Assembly (NCBI GenBank): GCA_004298675.1
Contig: SCRI01000007.1
Location: 1-38,718, forward strand
Origin: a bacterium
GTDB lineage: Bacteria; Vulcanimicrobiota; Vulcanimicrobiia; Vulcanimicrobiales; SCRA01
DNA length: 38,718 nt
Direction of reading: 5' to 3'
Shown here piece after piece: positions 31,188 to 38,718 of this stretch. Numbering within the stretch: the first letter of the stretch is position 1; each line of letters opens with the position of its first letter. Made by a program: the position numbers and the translations under genes. Below the pieces are notes generated by a model. The model did not search any database, was not told the origin of the DNA, and saw nothing but the letters and a program-made list of their open reading frames with translations.

Positions 31188-31849
31188 GAACGCAGAATGT
31201 AGCCCACGCCGCGGACGGTGCGGATCGTCGACTCCGGCGCACCGCCGTCGCGAAGCTTGCGCCGCAGATGCCCCACGTGCACATCTACGACGTTGGACTC
31301 ACCGACGAAATCGGTACCCCAGACCGCGTTCATCAGTGCGTCGCGCGTGAAGACCTTGTTGGGGTTGAGCAAAAAATGCTCGAGCAGGCGGAACTCCGTG
31401 GCGGTCAACTCCAACGGCTTGCCGCCAATCTCCACCTCGTGCGCATCCCGGAACAACACGACGTCGCCCAGAGTCAGCGTGCGCTGGCGCGTCTGGTTGG
31501 TGCGGATGTGAGCGCGCACGCGCGCCAGCAGCTCGTCGCTCTCGAAGGGCTTGGTCATGTAGTCCGTGGCGCCGGAGTCGAGACCGATCACGGTGTCGCT
31601 CGTGGTGTCGCGCGCCGTGAGCATGATGATCGGAACGCTGCTGCGCTCGCGCACCGCGCGGCACACGTCCACGCCGTCCATGCCGGGCAGCAGCAAGTCG
31701 AGGATGATGAGCGCCGTGCCGCTCACGTCGTAGGCGGCGGCGGTCCTGCCGTCACGCACCACGTCAACGGCATAGCCCGCGCGCTCCAACTCCAGTTTTA
31801 GAACGCGCGCGATATCGGGATCGTCCTCGACGACCAGCACCTTCTCCAT
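31184..31849 (-). CDS. OmpR/PhoB family response regulator
   Basis: A 221-residue two-domain regulator. The receiver has the acidic pocket near residues 8-10, phospho-acceptor Asp51 in IILDLLLPGMDG, Thr78, and Lys100 in MTKPFE. The C-terminal winged helix (about 125-221) has LTATEFRLLEHFLLNPNKVF, VDVHVGHLRRKL and RTVRGVGYIL. It is coupled to the kinase gene by a four-base overlap and follows a secreted DUF4097-like gene after 36 bases, a plausible target because the three share a strand. Confidence 0.96.
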   Translation of the reverse strand: MEKVLVVEDDPDIARVLKLELERAGYAVDVVRDGRTAAAYDVSGTALIILDLLLPGMDGVDVCRAVRERSSVPIIMLTARDTTSDTVIGLDSGATDYMTKPFESDELLARVRAHIRTNQTRQRTLTLGDVVLFRDAHEVEIGGKPLELTATEFRLLEHFLLNPNKVFTRDALMNAVWGTDFVGESNVVDVHVGHLRRKLRDGGAPESTIRTVRGVGYILRS

Positions 31850-31885
31850 GCAGGCTCCCGTCTTAGCGTTGCGTGCGGCTTAGGG

Positions 31886-32815
31886 CTACGGCTTACTGCG
31901 AACGACGTTGACGGAGCTAGCCTCCGCCGTGATGGCTACGTTGGCACCACCGCCCCGGAAGGTCCCCGACGCCGAGAAGGCCATCCCGAAGGGCGCAGCG
32001 CTCACTTGGAGGATACCACCAAGCGACCCTGCGGTGCTGTTCGCCACGATGCTCGCGTGCACCGCATCGGGCACCCTCAGCAGCAGGTCCCCCGTCTCGA
32101 TCGCGAAGTTCTGAATGTCGCCCCGGTCCACCGCCAACTCCCAATCCAACGAGGCCCCCTGCCCAGAGACTTCGAGCATGCGCGCGCGCACGTTACGCGC
32201 CCGTCCCTGGCCCCCCAAGAGGCCCACGGAGAGATCGTCACCGCTGACGTCACGCAGATCGCAGTCCCCCATCACCTGCAGGTAGCTCTCGCCGGAGAGA
32301 CGGCTCCATGCGACTGCGAGGCTCCCGAAGGAACGGACGATCGCGCGCGTCCCCTGCAGCCCGCGGATCATCACGCCGCCGCCCGTGTCGTTGAGCACGA
32401 GCGCCGCCGTATGGGGCGGGATACGCAGCTTGACGTCGCCCATGTTGGCGGTAATGCGCACGAGAACTTGATCCGGATTCAGCGCCGGCAGGGCCACGAC
32501 GCGCGAGATGCGTCGCAGATGACCGTCGACCTGACGGTCGGTGGTGAGGTAGAGCGCCTGTCCGGGAGCGCCTCGCTGCGTGCTCACCGCGGTGCCGGGG
32601 AAGGCCGTGAGGGCAATGGCGCCGTCGGAGCCCGGAAGCACCTCCACATCGCCGCCGCCGGCCCGGATCTCGATGACCGGATCGGCGCCCGTGGCAAAGA
32701 TGCGCGTAACGGCCGGAGTGCTCGGGGTCAGGCCGGGCGAGGGCGGCGGTGCCGCGGCTAGGAGACCCGCGAGGGCAAGGATGCCCAACGCGGCTTGGAA
32801 GTGTCGACCGGCCAT
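31886..32815 (-). CDS. Secreted DUF4097-like beta-repeat protein
   Basis: A 309-residue protein with a signal peptide (hydrophobic LGILALAGLLAAAP, residues about 9-22). The mature part is made of short strands and turns with many V-x-x-G repeats, such as VMIRGLQGTRAIVRSFGSLA and GGILQVSA, the pattern of DUF4097/adhesin-like proteins that form a right-handed beta-helix or sandwich. Such proteins are often beside two-component or LiaF-like stress systems. The start at 32815 leads directly into the signal sequence. It is the first gene of a three-gene unit with the response regulator and kinase, and may be controlled by or feed signals to them (inference). Confidence 0.7.
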   Translation of the reverse strand: MAGRHFQAALGILALAGLLAAAPPPSPGLTPSTPAVTRIFATGADPVIEIRAGGGDVEVLPGSDGAIALTAFPGTAVSTQRGAPGQALYLTTDRQVDGHLRRISRVVALPALNPDQVLVRITANMGDVKLRIPPHTAALVLNDTGGGVMIRGLQGTRAIVRSFGSLAVAWSRLSGESYLQVMGDCDLRDVSGDDLSVGLLGGQGRARNVRARMLEVSGQGASLDWELAVDRGDIQNFAIETGDLLLRVPDAVHASIVANSTAGSLGGILQVSAAPFGMAFSASGTFRGGGANVAITAEASSVNVVRSKP

Positions 32816-32867
32816 CGGCCTACAGCCTACCAAAGAGCAGGGGTTGCTTGCATGACGCGGCCTTCAT

Positions 32868-32877
32868 CTTCGCGAAG
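32868..32877. repeat. 10-base palindrome at the ribosome-binding site of the amidohydrolase gene
   Basis: CTTCGCGAAG is self-complementary and its right arm overlaps the AAGG ribosome-binding sequence (32875-32878). It could pair or act as an operator; evidence is limited to symmetry and position. Confidence 0.22.
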
Positions 32878-32885
32878 GCGCCGCC

Positions 32886-34067
32886 ATGAGCGAGCGTTTG
32901 CATGTGCGTGCGGATATCTTGATCGACGGGTCAGGCGGTCCCGCCCTCCGCGATGCCGCGCTGCTGGTGGAGGACGGCGCCATCGCGCGGGTCGGCCCAT
33001 ACTTCCCGCCACCTGAAGGGGTACGCAGCCTAGCCACCGGCACCCTGCTCCCTGGGCTCGTCAATGCCCACGTGCACCTCGACATGGCGGGCGAATCCGA
33101 CACCTGGGTGATCGTCAATCGCAAGGATGCCGCAGGCGCGCTAGCCGGCGCCCACCAGGCCGCCAAGACCTTGCGCAGCGGCGTCACCAGCGTGCGGGAT
33201 CTGGGCACGAAGAACTTCATCTCCGTGGCGCTGCGCGATGCCATCGCGCGCGGCGAGATTCCGGGCCCGCGCGTCTTGACCGCGGGCATGGTCATCTGCA
33301 TGACGGGCGGTCACGGCTGGCCCATCGGGCGCGAGACCGACGGGCCCTGGGACGCCCGCAAAGCCGTGCGCGAGTTTCTCAAGGCCGGCGCAGACTGCAT
33401 CAAGCTCATGGCCACAGGCGGCGTGCTGACACCGGGCGTCCAGCCCGGTAACGCGCAACTGGAAGAAGCCGAATTGGCCGCCGCCATCGACGAGGCCCAC
33501 AAGGCCGGCGTCCACTGCGCCTCGCACGCCATCGGCGCCGCCGGCATCAAGAATGCGCTGCGCGCGGGCATCGACTCCATCGAGCACGGACATCTGCTCG
33601 ACGCCGAAGCCATCGAGCTCTTCAAGCAACGCGGCACGCGTCTCGTGCCCACGCTGACCGCCGTGCAATGCATCATCGATCACGCCGACGACGGCGGCAT
33701 GCCGTCGTTCGTGGTGGAGAAGGCTTCGCGACTGGTCACCGACCTCTATGACAACATTCGCAAGGCCTATCGCGCCGGCGTGACGATCGTGGCCGGCTCG
33801 GACGCGGGCACGCCGTTCAACTACCACGACAACTACGCCTACGAGTTGGAGTTGATGGTACGCGAGCTCGGCATGCCGCCGCTTGAAGCAATCCACGCTA
33901 GCACGGGCCGAAGCGCCGACTTTCTGCATCTCGGCGACGTTGGACGCCTGGAGGCGGGGCAGGCCGCCGATCTCTTGGGCGTGCGCGGCGATGCCTCGCG
34001 CGACATCCGCGCGCTGCGTGAGGTCACGCTGGTGACGCGCGGTGGAACGCTCTACGCCGGCGGCTAG
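32886..34067 (+). CDS. Amidohydrolase family protein (imidazolonepropionase-like)
   Basis: A 393-residue metal-dependent hydrolase. A small beta domain (1-55) precedes the barrel motif NAHVHLD (His62, His64). The carboxylated-lysine strand is CIKLMATGG, followed by CASHAIG and SIEHGHL with further metal histidines, and VAGSDAGTPF with the catalytic aspartate. This subgroup includes Xaa-Pro dipeptidases and related enzymes that cut C-terminal dipeptides; the substrate is not determinable. There is no signal peptide. AAGG lies seven bases before the ATG. The GT4 gene follows after six bases. Confidence 0.88.
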   Translation: MSERLHVRADILIDGSGGPALRDAALLVEDGAIARVGPYFPPPEGVRSLATGTLLPGLVNAHVHLDMAGESDTWVIVNRKDAAGALAGAHQAAKTLRSGVTSVRDLGTKNFISVALRDAIARGEIPGPRVLTAGMVICMTGGHGWPIGRETDGPWDARKAVREFLKAGADCIKLMATGGVLTPGVQPGNAQLEEAELAAAIDEAHKAGVHCASHAIGAAGIKNALRAGIDSIEHGHLLDAEAIELFKQRGTRLVPTLTAVQCIIDHADDGGMPSFVVEKASRLVTDLYDNIRKAYRAGVTIVAGSDAGTPFNYHDNYAYELELMVRELGMPPLEAIHASTGRSADFLHLGDVGRLEAGQAADLLGVRGDASRDIRALREVTLVTRGGTLYAGG

Positions 34068-34073
34068 GCGGCG

Positions 34074-35216
34074 ATGACCGATCTGCGTGGGCTGCGTGTC
34101 GCGGTTCTGGCGCCGATCTCTTGGCCCACGCCCCCGCGCGGCTACGGGCCGTGGGAGCAGGTAGCGGGCAACATCGCCGATGGCCTGGTGCGCCGCGGCT
34201 TGGACGTCACGCTCTTCGCCACGGGCAACTCGCGCACCACGGCGCGCTTGGCCAGCATCTGCCCCGTGGGTCTCAACGAGGATCCCGCGTTGCCGGGGCA
34301 CCTGCTTACTCCACTGCACGCCGCCGCGTGCTTCGCGCGTGCCGGCGACTTCGATCTCATCCACAACAACTTCGACTGGCTGCCGATGACGTACGCGCTG
34401 GGCACGCGCACGCCGCCGCTGCTCACCACCGTCCACGGTTTCTCGTCGCCGCTGATTCTCGGCGCTTACTATGCCTGCGCCGGGCGCAGTTTCTTCTGCT
34501 CGATCAGCGACGCCGACCGCGACCCGGGACTCTCCTACCTCGCCACGACGTACAACGGCATCGATCCCGCCGCATTCACGTACAGCGCACAACCGGGTGA
34601 GTACCTACTCTTCCTGGGGCGCCTGCATCCCGAGAAAGGCACGCACCTGGCGATCGAGCTCGCCCGGCGCAGCGGGAAGCGCCTGCTGATCGCGGCCATC
34701 CCGCAGGATCGCGAGTACTTTGCGCGCGCGGTCGAACCCCTCCTCGACGGTGAGCAAATCGTCTTTCTGGGCGCGGTAGAGGGCGAACGCCGCAACCGCC
34801 TGTTGCGCGAGGCGCTGGCACTCGTGCATCTCACCACGCGCCCCGAGCGCTTCGGGCTCACCATGGTGGAGGCAATGGCCTGCGGCACACCGGTCATCGG
34901 TGCGCGTATGGGCAGCATCCCCGAGATCGTGGTCGACGGCGTTACCGGCTTCTGCGTCGACTCGATGGAGGAGGCAGTAGCGCGCGTCCGCGATCTTCCC
35001 GGCCTCGACCGCGCCGCTTGCCGCCGGCGCGTCGAAGAGGCCTTCACGGTCGAGCACATGATCGACCGCTACCTCGCCGCCTATGCGCAGGCGTTGCGCT
35101 TGGAAACGCCGCCGGAACCCAGCTCCGAACAACTGCGCTGGCGCGCCCACGACTGGTGGGATCGCCCGCAGGCGTTCACCGAAATTCCGCCCAAGCCGGC
35201 TCACTGGATCGTGTAG
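34074..35216 (+). CDS. Glycosyltransferase family 4 protein
   Basis: A 380-residue GT-B fold enzyme. The N-terminal half has APISWPTPPRGYGPWEQVAG, the glycine-rich donor loop region, DLIHNNFDWLP and TTVHGFSSP; the C-terminal half has YLLFLGRLHPEKGTHLAIEL, then the RPERFGLTMVEAMACGTPVI segment with the E-x7-E motif, and PEIVVDGVTGF. Sugar and acceptor are unknown. It is likely co-transcribed with the amidohydrolase six bases upstream. Its last 16 bases overlap the convergent propeller gene. Confidence 0.9.
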   Translation: MTDLRGLRVAVLAPISWPTPPRGYGPWEQVAGNIADGLVRRGLDVTLFATGNSRTTARLASICPVGLNEDPALPGHLLTPLHAAACFARAGDFDLIHNNFDWLPMTYALGTRTPPLLTTVHGFSSPLILGAYYACAGRSFFCSISDADRDPGLSYLATTYNGIDPAAFTYSAQPGEYLLFLGRLHPEKGTHLAIELARRSGKRLLIAAIPQDREYFARAVEPLLDGEQIVFLGAVEGERRNRLLREALALVHLTTRPERFGLTMVEAMACGTPVIGARMGSIPEIVVDGVTGFCVDSMEEAVARVRDLPGLDRAACRRRVEEAFTVEHMIDRYLAAYAQALRLETPPEPSSEQLRWRAHDWWDRPQAFTEIPPKPAHWIV

Positions 35217-36109
35217 CCCTGAGCCCAGTCCCCGCGTCCGTCTGCCCACACGGTCCAGACTTGCTTGGTCTTGCCGTCGATCGCCACCGTGTGCACACGC
35301 TTGCCGGTAGTAAGCTTCGCCACCAGACGCGGTGCCTTGCCGGCTTCCAAACGGTAGACCGTCAGCGTCTGCGCACCCGCGCAGGCCAAGAGATCGCCTG
35401 CGTCATCGAGGCTGCACTGATCGAGGTCCGGCTGTACCCGTACGTCCCCCACGTGCTTGCCAGCGGGGGTGTAGACGGAGAGCACGCCGTTCTTGCCGCC
35501 CACGATCAGCTGGCCTAAGCGGGCGTCGAATTGCAGCGGGTGGTTGTGCCTGAGCTGCGGCGTCTTGACGATCCGTCTCACCTTGAGCGTGTGCGTATCG
35601 ATGATCGCGAAGGCATCCAGATCGTTGAGGTTTTGATAGAGTAACCCAGCCTTGGGGTCGACCGCGAGATACTCGGGATCGCTACCGGGAGATGCGATCG
35701 TCCCAACTTGCTTCAGCGTGTTTGCATCGATGACGAAGATGCGCGATCCGCCGTCCTCGTCGGCGTAGACACGGCTGCTCGACGGATCGTAGATCAGGGC
35801 GTCAACAGGTCCCGGTACGCTGGTCTGCGCGACCACGCGCAGCGTGCGCGGATCCACCTTCGAGACCGTCTGCTCGCTGCCGTTGCCGGTGAACACGTCG
35901 CCGCTCTTCGGATCGACGGCCACGCCGTGCAGCGGCCCCACCCGTACCTGACCGCGCACTCGCCCGGTGCGGGAGTCAACGACCACCAGCCGGTTGCTGC
36001 CGGTGTGCGCCGCATAGACGCGCCCGCGCGCCGAATCGACCGTGACGTAGTCGAAGCCGCTGTAGACCGGAACGCGGGCCGGCGGCGCAGCCGGGACTAG
36101 GTGCAGCAT
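35201..36109 (-). CDS. YncE-like beta-propeller protein
   Basis: A 302-residue protein made of about seven WD/YVTN-like beta-propeller blades. Repeats recur about every 40-45 residues, for example YVTVDSARGRVYAAHTGSN, then GVAVDPKSGDVFTGNGSEQ, then ALIYDPSSSRVYADEDGGS, then YLAVDPKAGLLYQNLNDLD. The family includes E. coli YncE, whose gene neighbours the TonB-dependent receptor gene yncD; here it follows a TonB-dependent receptor by 33 bases, so a linked role in uptake is plausible. No signal peptide is visible at the N-terminus MLHLVPAAPP, which is odd for a periplasmic partner. GAGAGAG lies six bases before the ATG. Confidence 0.85.
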   Translation of the reverse strand: MLHLVPAAPPARVPVYSGFDYVTVDSARGRVYAAHTGSNRLVVVDSRTGRVRGQVRVGPLHGVAVDPKSGDVFTGNGSEQTVSKVDPRTLRVVAQTSVPGPVDALIYDPSSSRVYADEDGGSRIFVIDANTLKQVGTIASPGSDPEYLAVDPKAGLLYQNLNDLDAFAIIDTHTLKVRRIVKTPQLRHNHPLQFDARLGQLIVGGKNGVLSVYTPAGKHVGDVRVQPDLDQCSLDDAGDLLACAGAQTLTVYRLEAGKAPRLVAKLTTGKRVHTVAIDGKTKQVWTVWADGRGDWAQGYTIQ

Positions 36110-36142
36110 CGTTGACTCTCTCTTCCCTTCCCGGTTAGCGCG

Positions 36143-38718
36143 TTAGAACTTGGTAGTCACCATGAATTGGACCGACCGCGGAGGCATCCCAAAGCGCTCC
36201 GATCCTTGATCGAAGGCATTGAGCGCGGTTCCGTACCGGTTCTGCGGCTGAAATACGCCGTAGCCGATGCGGCCATAGAGATCCGTCGCGCTATCGAACA
36301 GATTCTGGACCCCAAGATTCACGGATACGCGCCCGTTGATCCTCTTGCTCAGCGAGAGATTCGAGTAGCTGTAGGCCGGGCGGTTGTATCCATTATTTTG
36401 AGCGATCCAATAGGTGTCGAGGCGTCCGTCGAAGAGGTTGCTGCGGAGGTTGAGCCCCACCGACAGCTTGTGCAGCGGCACCCCTAGGATCTGCGCGCCG
36501 TTGATGATCTGGACGTTGTTCTGCAAGATCGAGTCCGGGACACCCAAGCGCACCGCGGATTGGATGTCGTAGGCGTAGTCGATGCCCAAGCGCTTGGTTA
36601 CGCCCAAGTGGCCACGTAACTCGACGCCCCGATACCGAGCCTGCGCCGCGTTGACGACCTGCTGCACGTTCAGATTGGCGATGGTGTAGATTCCGCCCGC
36701 GCAGTGGTTGGAGTATGCGGCGAGCACGCGCGCCAGGAGCGCCGGGTTGAAGAGTGCCGCATAAGGCGCGGCCGGCACGCCGATCTGGAAGAGTTGGTTG
36801 GTGAGGTTGGTCTGGTAGGCGTCAATCTCGACGGTCGAGGACGGATTGAAGCGATGGCCGTAGCCTGCCTCAAGGTCCGTGCCCGACTCCGGCTTGACGC
36901 TGGTGTTCCCGATCGTCCCGACGCCGGTCGTCATCCCCGCGCCGCAGTTGTAGTTGATGTTCTCCGGGGTACCGTTCGGCGTGAACTGGCCTAGCACCAG
37001 GGGCGCGGCCGGGTTGCCGGTGGCGTGGCCGCCGGTCAACCGGAACACATCGTCCGGCGTCGCGCGGTAGATGAACGAAAGGCGGGGATCGAAATTCGTC
37101 TGATTCGTGAGCGACGAATGGCGGAACCACCCGTTGAAGAACGCGGTGAGCTTGGCACTGAGATTCAATTGGTCGCGGACGAAGAAGCTGCTCTCGACGA
37201 AGTGAAGCGGCTGGTTGGCCGTGACGCTGATGCCGCCGCTCGAAAACGTATCGCCCGTGACGTTCTGGTTGGCCAGGAAGATGCCGAGTCCCAGGCTATT
37301 GCGCGCACTGGTGATCTCGTCCGATGCCAGGAATCCAGTGGTCCTGGTAAAGGTCGTGTCGTAGCCGCCGCCGCCCACGCACAGACCCGTCGCGGGAACG
37401 ATGGACGGACCACAGCTGCGGTTGTAATCGACGGCGTAGCTGTCGGAGAAGCCGTCCAGCACGAGTTCGCTGTTATGGCCGATGCGTGAGGTGAAGCGGG
37501 CGTGGTAGTCGTGATTGCGGATCGCCTGCCAGGGCGATGGCCCACCCCCGGCGGGCCCGGAGGCCGCAGCCGCCCACTGCTGCGGCGTGTCACAGGTGCC
37601 GTTGGGGGAAGCGTTCGTGATCACAGCGATCGCGCCGGTGCACGTGAATGGTGTACCGCTGGCGCCCGTCACTGAAGACTGGTTGCCGTTGGCTGCCAGC
37701 GTTGCATTCGCCGTATACAGTTGCTGCTCGTATGTGTAGTAGTCGTTGTCGCCATTGCCGGACTTATCGTCCCAGGAGAGCGCGTCGTAGTAGCCGAGCA
37801 GCAGGTTCGATGCGGGCGACAACTGGTAGGTGAGCTTGTACAGGTCGTTGCGCAGCCGGTAGTTCGCCGACACCGGCCAGGTGAAGGCGGCCTTTGTATT
37901 CGAGGTCAGATCCTGCCCGACATCACCGGTCTGCGCGATGCTCTTCCTGGGGAAATCGCCGTAGAGGTCCTCCTGGCCGTGCGCAAGGGCATAGCCGAGG
38001 CGGCCGTCTCGCCCGGTGGTGCGAACCCCGACGGTGCTCTTGCCGGCCGAGCCGATTCCGGAGAAGACCTCCGTGGCCGGCTTCGTGGTGGGATTGAGCG
38101 TCTGCAAGTCGACGACGCCGCCGATGCTGTCGGTGCCGTAGAGGCCGGTGGCGCCGGAACCGTACGTTACGTCAACATTCCTAAGCCCGAAGTAGGGGCT
38201 CGCCTGATAGTCGAACGTTGTCGGCGCTCCGTTGAAGAACGTGCTCGGGGCGACGCCGATCGGCCCGATGGGATGGCCGTCAAGCAGCGTCTGCGTCTCG
38301 GTTGCCCCCAACCCCCGAATATCGATGAAGATGTCGTCGCCCGCCGCAGAGCTGAGCGAATCGACATTCACGCCCGGCAGCGTGATCAGCGCGTCGCCAA
38401 CGCGGTTGTAATTCTGCTGCTGAAGCTGCGTGGCGGGAATGCGCTCCGAGATGGTCGTCGACTTCTGGAGCGAGGTCTCGCCCCCGACGCGAACAGTTGC
38501 GATAGTCTTCAAGCCGCTTTCGATGCGCGCCACACTCAGCGTCGCGTTGACCTGCATCGTTGCGCCCGCGATCACGAAGACGTCGGTCACCCGCATCGTG
38601 TCGTAGTGCGCCGCTTGGAGGACGACGGCGTAGGGACCAGGGGCGATGCCATCGAGGTGATAGCTGCCGGAGGCATCAGTCGTCGTCGACGCTACGGGCG
38701 AATCGGCGTGGTCTAGCG
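36143..38718 (-). CDS. TonB-dependent receptor with N-terminal carboxypeptidase-regulatory-like domain (cut by right edge)
   Basis: The last 858 residues of an outer-membrane receptor are visible; the start lies beyond the right edge. The first 50 visible residues, TTDASGSYHLDGIAPGPYAV and following, form a carboxypeptidase-regulatory-like domain and run in frame into the plug, so the first internal methionine at 38596 is not the start. The plug has ISERIPATQLQQQNYNRVGD, ALITLPGVNV and FIDIRGLGATETQTLLDGHP. About twenty beta strands follow, with long loops carrying cysteines (FTCTGAIAV, NGTCDTPQQW, RSCGPS). The chain ends SVQFMVTTKF with a C-terminal phenylalanine, the BAM recognition signal. 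It should import iron chelates, sugars or cobalamin-like ligands; the substrate is unknown. A YncE-like gene follows after 33 bases. Confidence 0.94.
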   Translation of the reverse strand, partial: LDHADSPVASTTTDASGSYHLDGIAPGPYAVVLQAAHYDTMRVTDVFVIAGATMQVNATLSVARIESGLKTIATVRVGGETSLQKSTTISERIPATQLQQQNYNRVGDALITLPGVNVDSLSSAAGDDIFIDIRGLGATETQTLLDGHPIGPIGVAPSTFFNGAPTTFDYQASPYFGLRNVDVTYGSGATGLYGTDSIGGVVDLQTLNPTTKPATEVFSGIGSAGKSTVGVRTTGRDGRLGYALAHGQEDLYGDFPRKSIAQTGDVGQDLTSNTKAAFTWPVSANYRLRNDLYKLTYQLSPASNLLLGYYDALSWDDKSGNGDNDYYTYEQQLYTANATLAANGNQSSVTGASGTPFTCTGAIAVITNASPNGTCDTPQQWAAAASGPAGGGPSPWQAIRNHDYHARFTSRIGHNSELVLDGFSDSYAVDYNRSCGPSIVPATGLCVGGGGYDTTFTRTTGFLASDEITSARNSLGLGIFLANQNVTGDTFSSGGISVTANQPLHFVESSFFVRDQLNLSAKLTAFFNGWFRHSSLTNQTNFDPRLSFIYRATPDDVFRLTGGHATGNPAAPLVLGQFTPNGTPENINYNCGAGMTTGVGTIGNTSVKPESGTDLEAGYGHRFNPSSTVEIDAYQTNLTNQLFQIGVPAAPYAALFNPALLARVLAAYSNHCAGGIYTIANLNVQQVVNAAQARYRGVELRGHLGVTKRLGIDYAYDIQSAVRLGVPDSILQNNVQIINGAQILGVPLHKLSVGLNLRSNLFDGRLDTYWIAQNNGYNRPAYSYSNLSLSKRINGRVSVNLGVQNLFDSATDLYGRIGYGVFQPQNRYGTALNAFDQGSERFGMPPRSVQFMVTTKF

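Noticed and set aside
33141-34592. A 483-residue minus-strand frame
   Set aside because: Antisense to amidohydrolase and GT4 genes that match their families; no motif of its own.
37721-38716. A 331-residue plus-strand frame
   Set aside because: Antisense shadow of the TonB-dependent receptor, rich in Arg, Val and Gly, no motif.
1-38718. A defence, toxin-antitoxin, phage or biosynthetic cluster
   Set aside because: No nucleases with partners, integrases, short repeats with spacers or synthase modules were found; genes are mainly housekeeping and catabolic.

Overview
This is a compact, GC-rich bacterial chromosome segment with 40 supported genes (two cut by the window edges). No stretch of more than about 145 bases lacks a gene; the longest gaps are 3638-3779 and 14735-14874. 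I see no tRNA, rRNA, CRISPR array, insertion sequence or prophage. HemQ (coproporphyrin-dependent haem synthesis) indicates a Terrabacteria-type lineage. A TonB-dependent receptor ending in phenylalanine indicates an outer membrane. A GC-rich diderm such as Candidatus Eremiobacterota (WPS-2) would fit, but that placement is inference from gene content.

Layout. 1-5.4 kb: end of hemQ, a GT-C type membrane glycosyltransferase read towards it, an nrdR-dut-panE operon, two small genes (a DUF5679-like zinc ribbon and an 80-aa unknown) and dprA. 5.4-8.7 kb: rlmH, argS and a GH57-like protein. 8.7-12.9 kb: a five-gene minus-strand run (pyrE, secreted C39-like peptidase/TPR protein, hisC, GNAT, AI-2E-type permease) with overlapping or nearly touching ends. 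13-17.9 kb: SpoIIE-type phosphatase, pyrF, a 47-aa small protein, pyrD, thpR, an MBL-fold hydrolase and a PadR regulator. 17.9-21.5 kb: a double-RCK membrane protein, methylcrotonyl-CoA carboxylase beta and a small XRE-like protein. 21.4-26 kb: LysR regulator divergent from two tandem EamA exporters, then two paralogous small secreted proteins and a PLD-like protein. 26.1-29.8 kb: liuC-liuD-liuE. 29.8-32.8 kb: histidine kinase, response regulator and a secreted DUF4097-like protein. 32.9-38.7 kb: amidohydrolase, GT4 glycosyltransferase, YncE-like propeller and a TonB-dependent receptor running off the right edge.

How it works together. liuB plus liuC/D/E encode leucine degradation from methylcrotonyl-CoA to acetoacetate and acetyl-CoA; isovaleryl-CoA dehydrogenase is not in the window and liuB is separated from the rest by about 5 kb. 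pyrD, pyrE and pyrF lie within 4 kb on one strand. nrdR and dut share an operon that controls dNTP supply and removes dUTP.

Most notable observations: an arginyl-tRNA synthetase in which both histidines of the HIGH motif are replaced; tail-to-tail overlap in seven of eight convergent gene pairs; two face-to-face divergent promoters whose -10 and -35 boxes interlock, one giving a nearly leaderless mRNA; and a double-RCK channel-like protein without a potassium selectivity filter. I found no defence system or clearly new multi-gene system.
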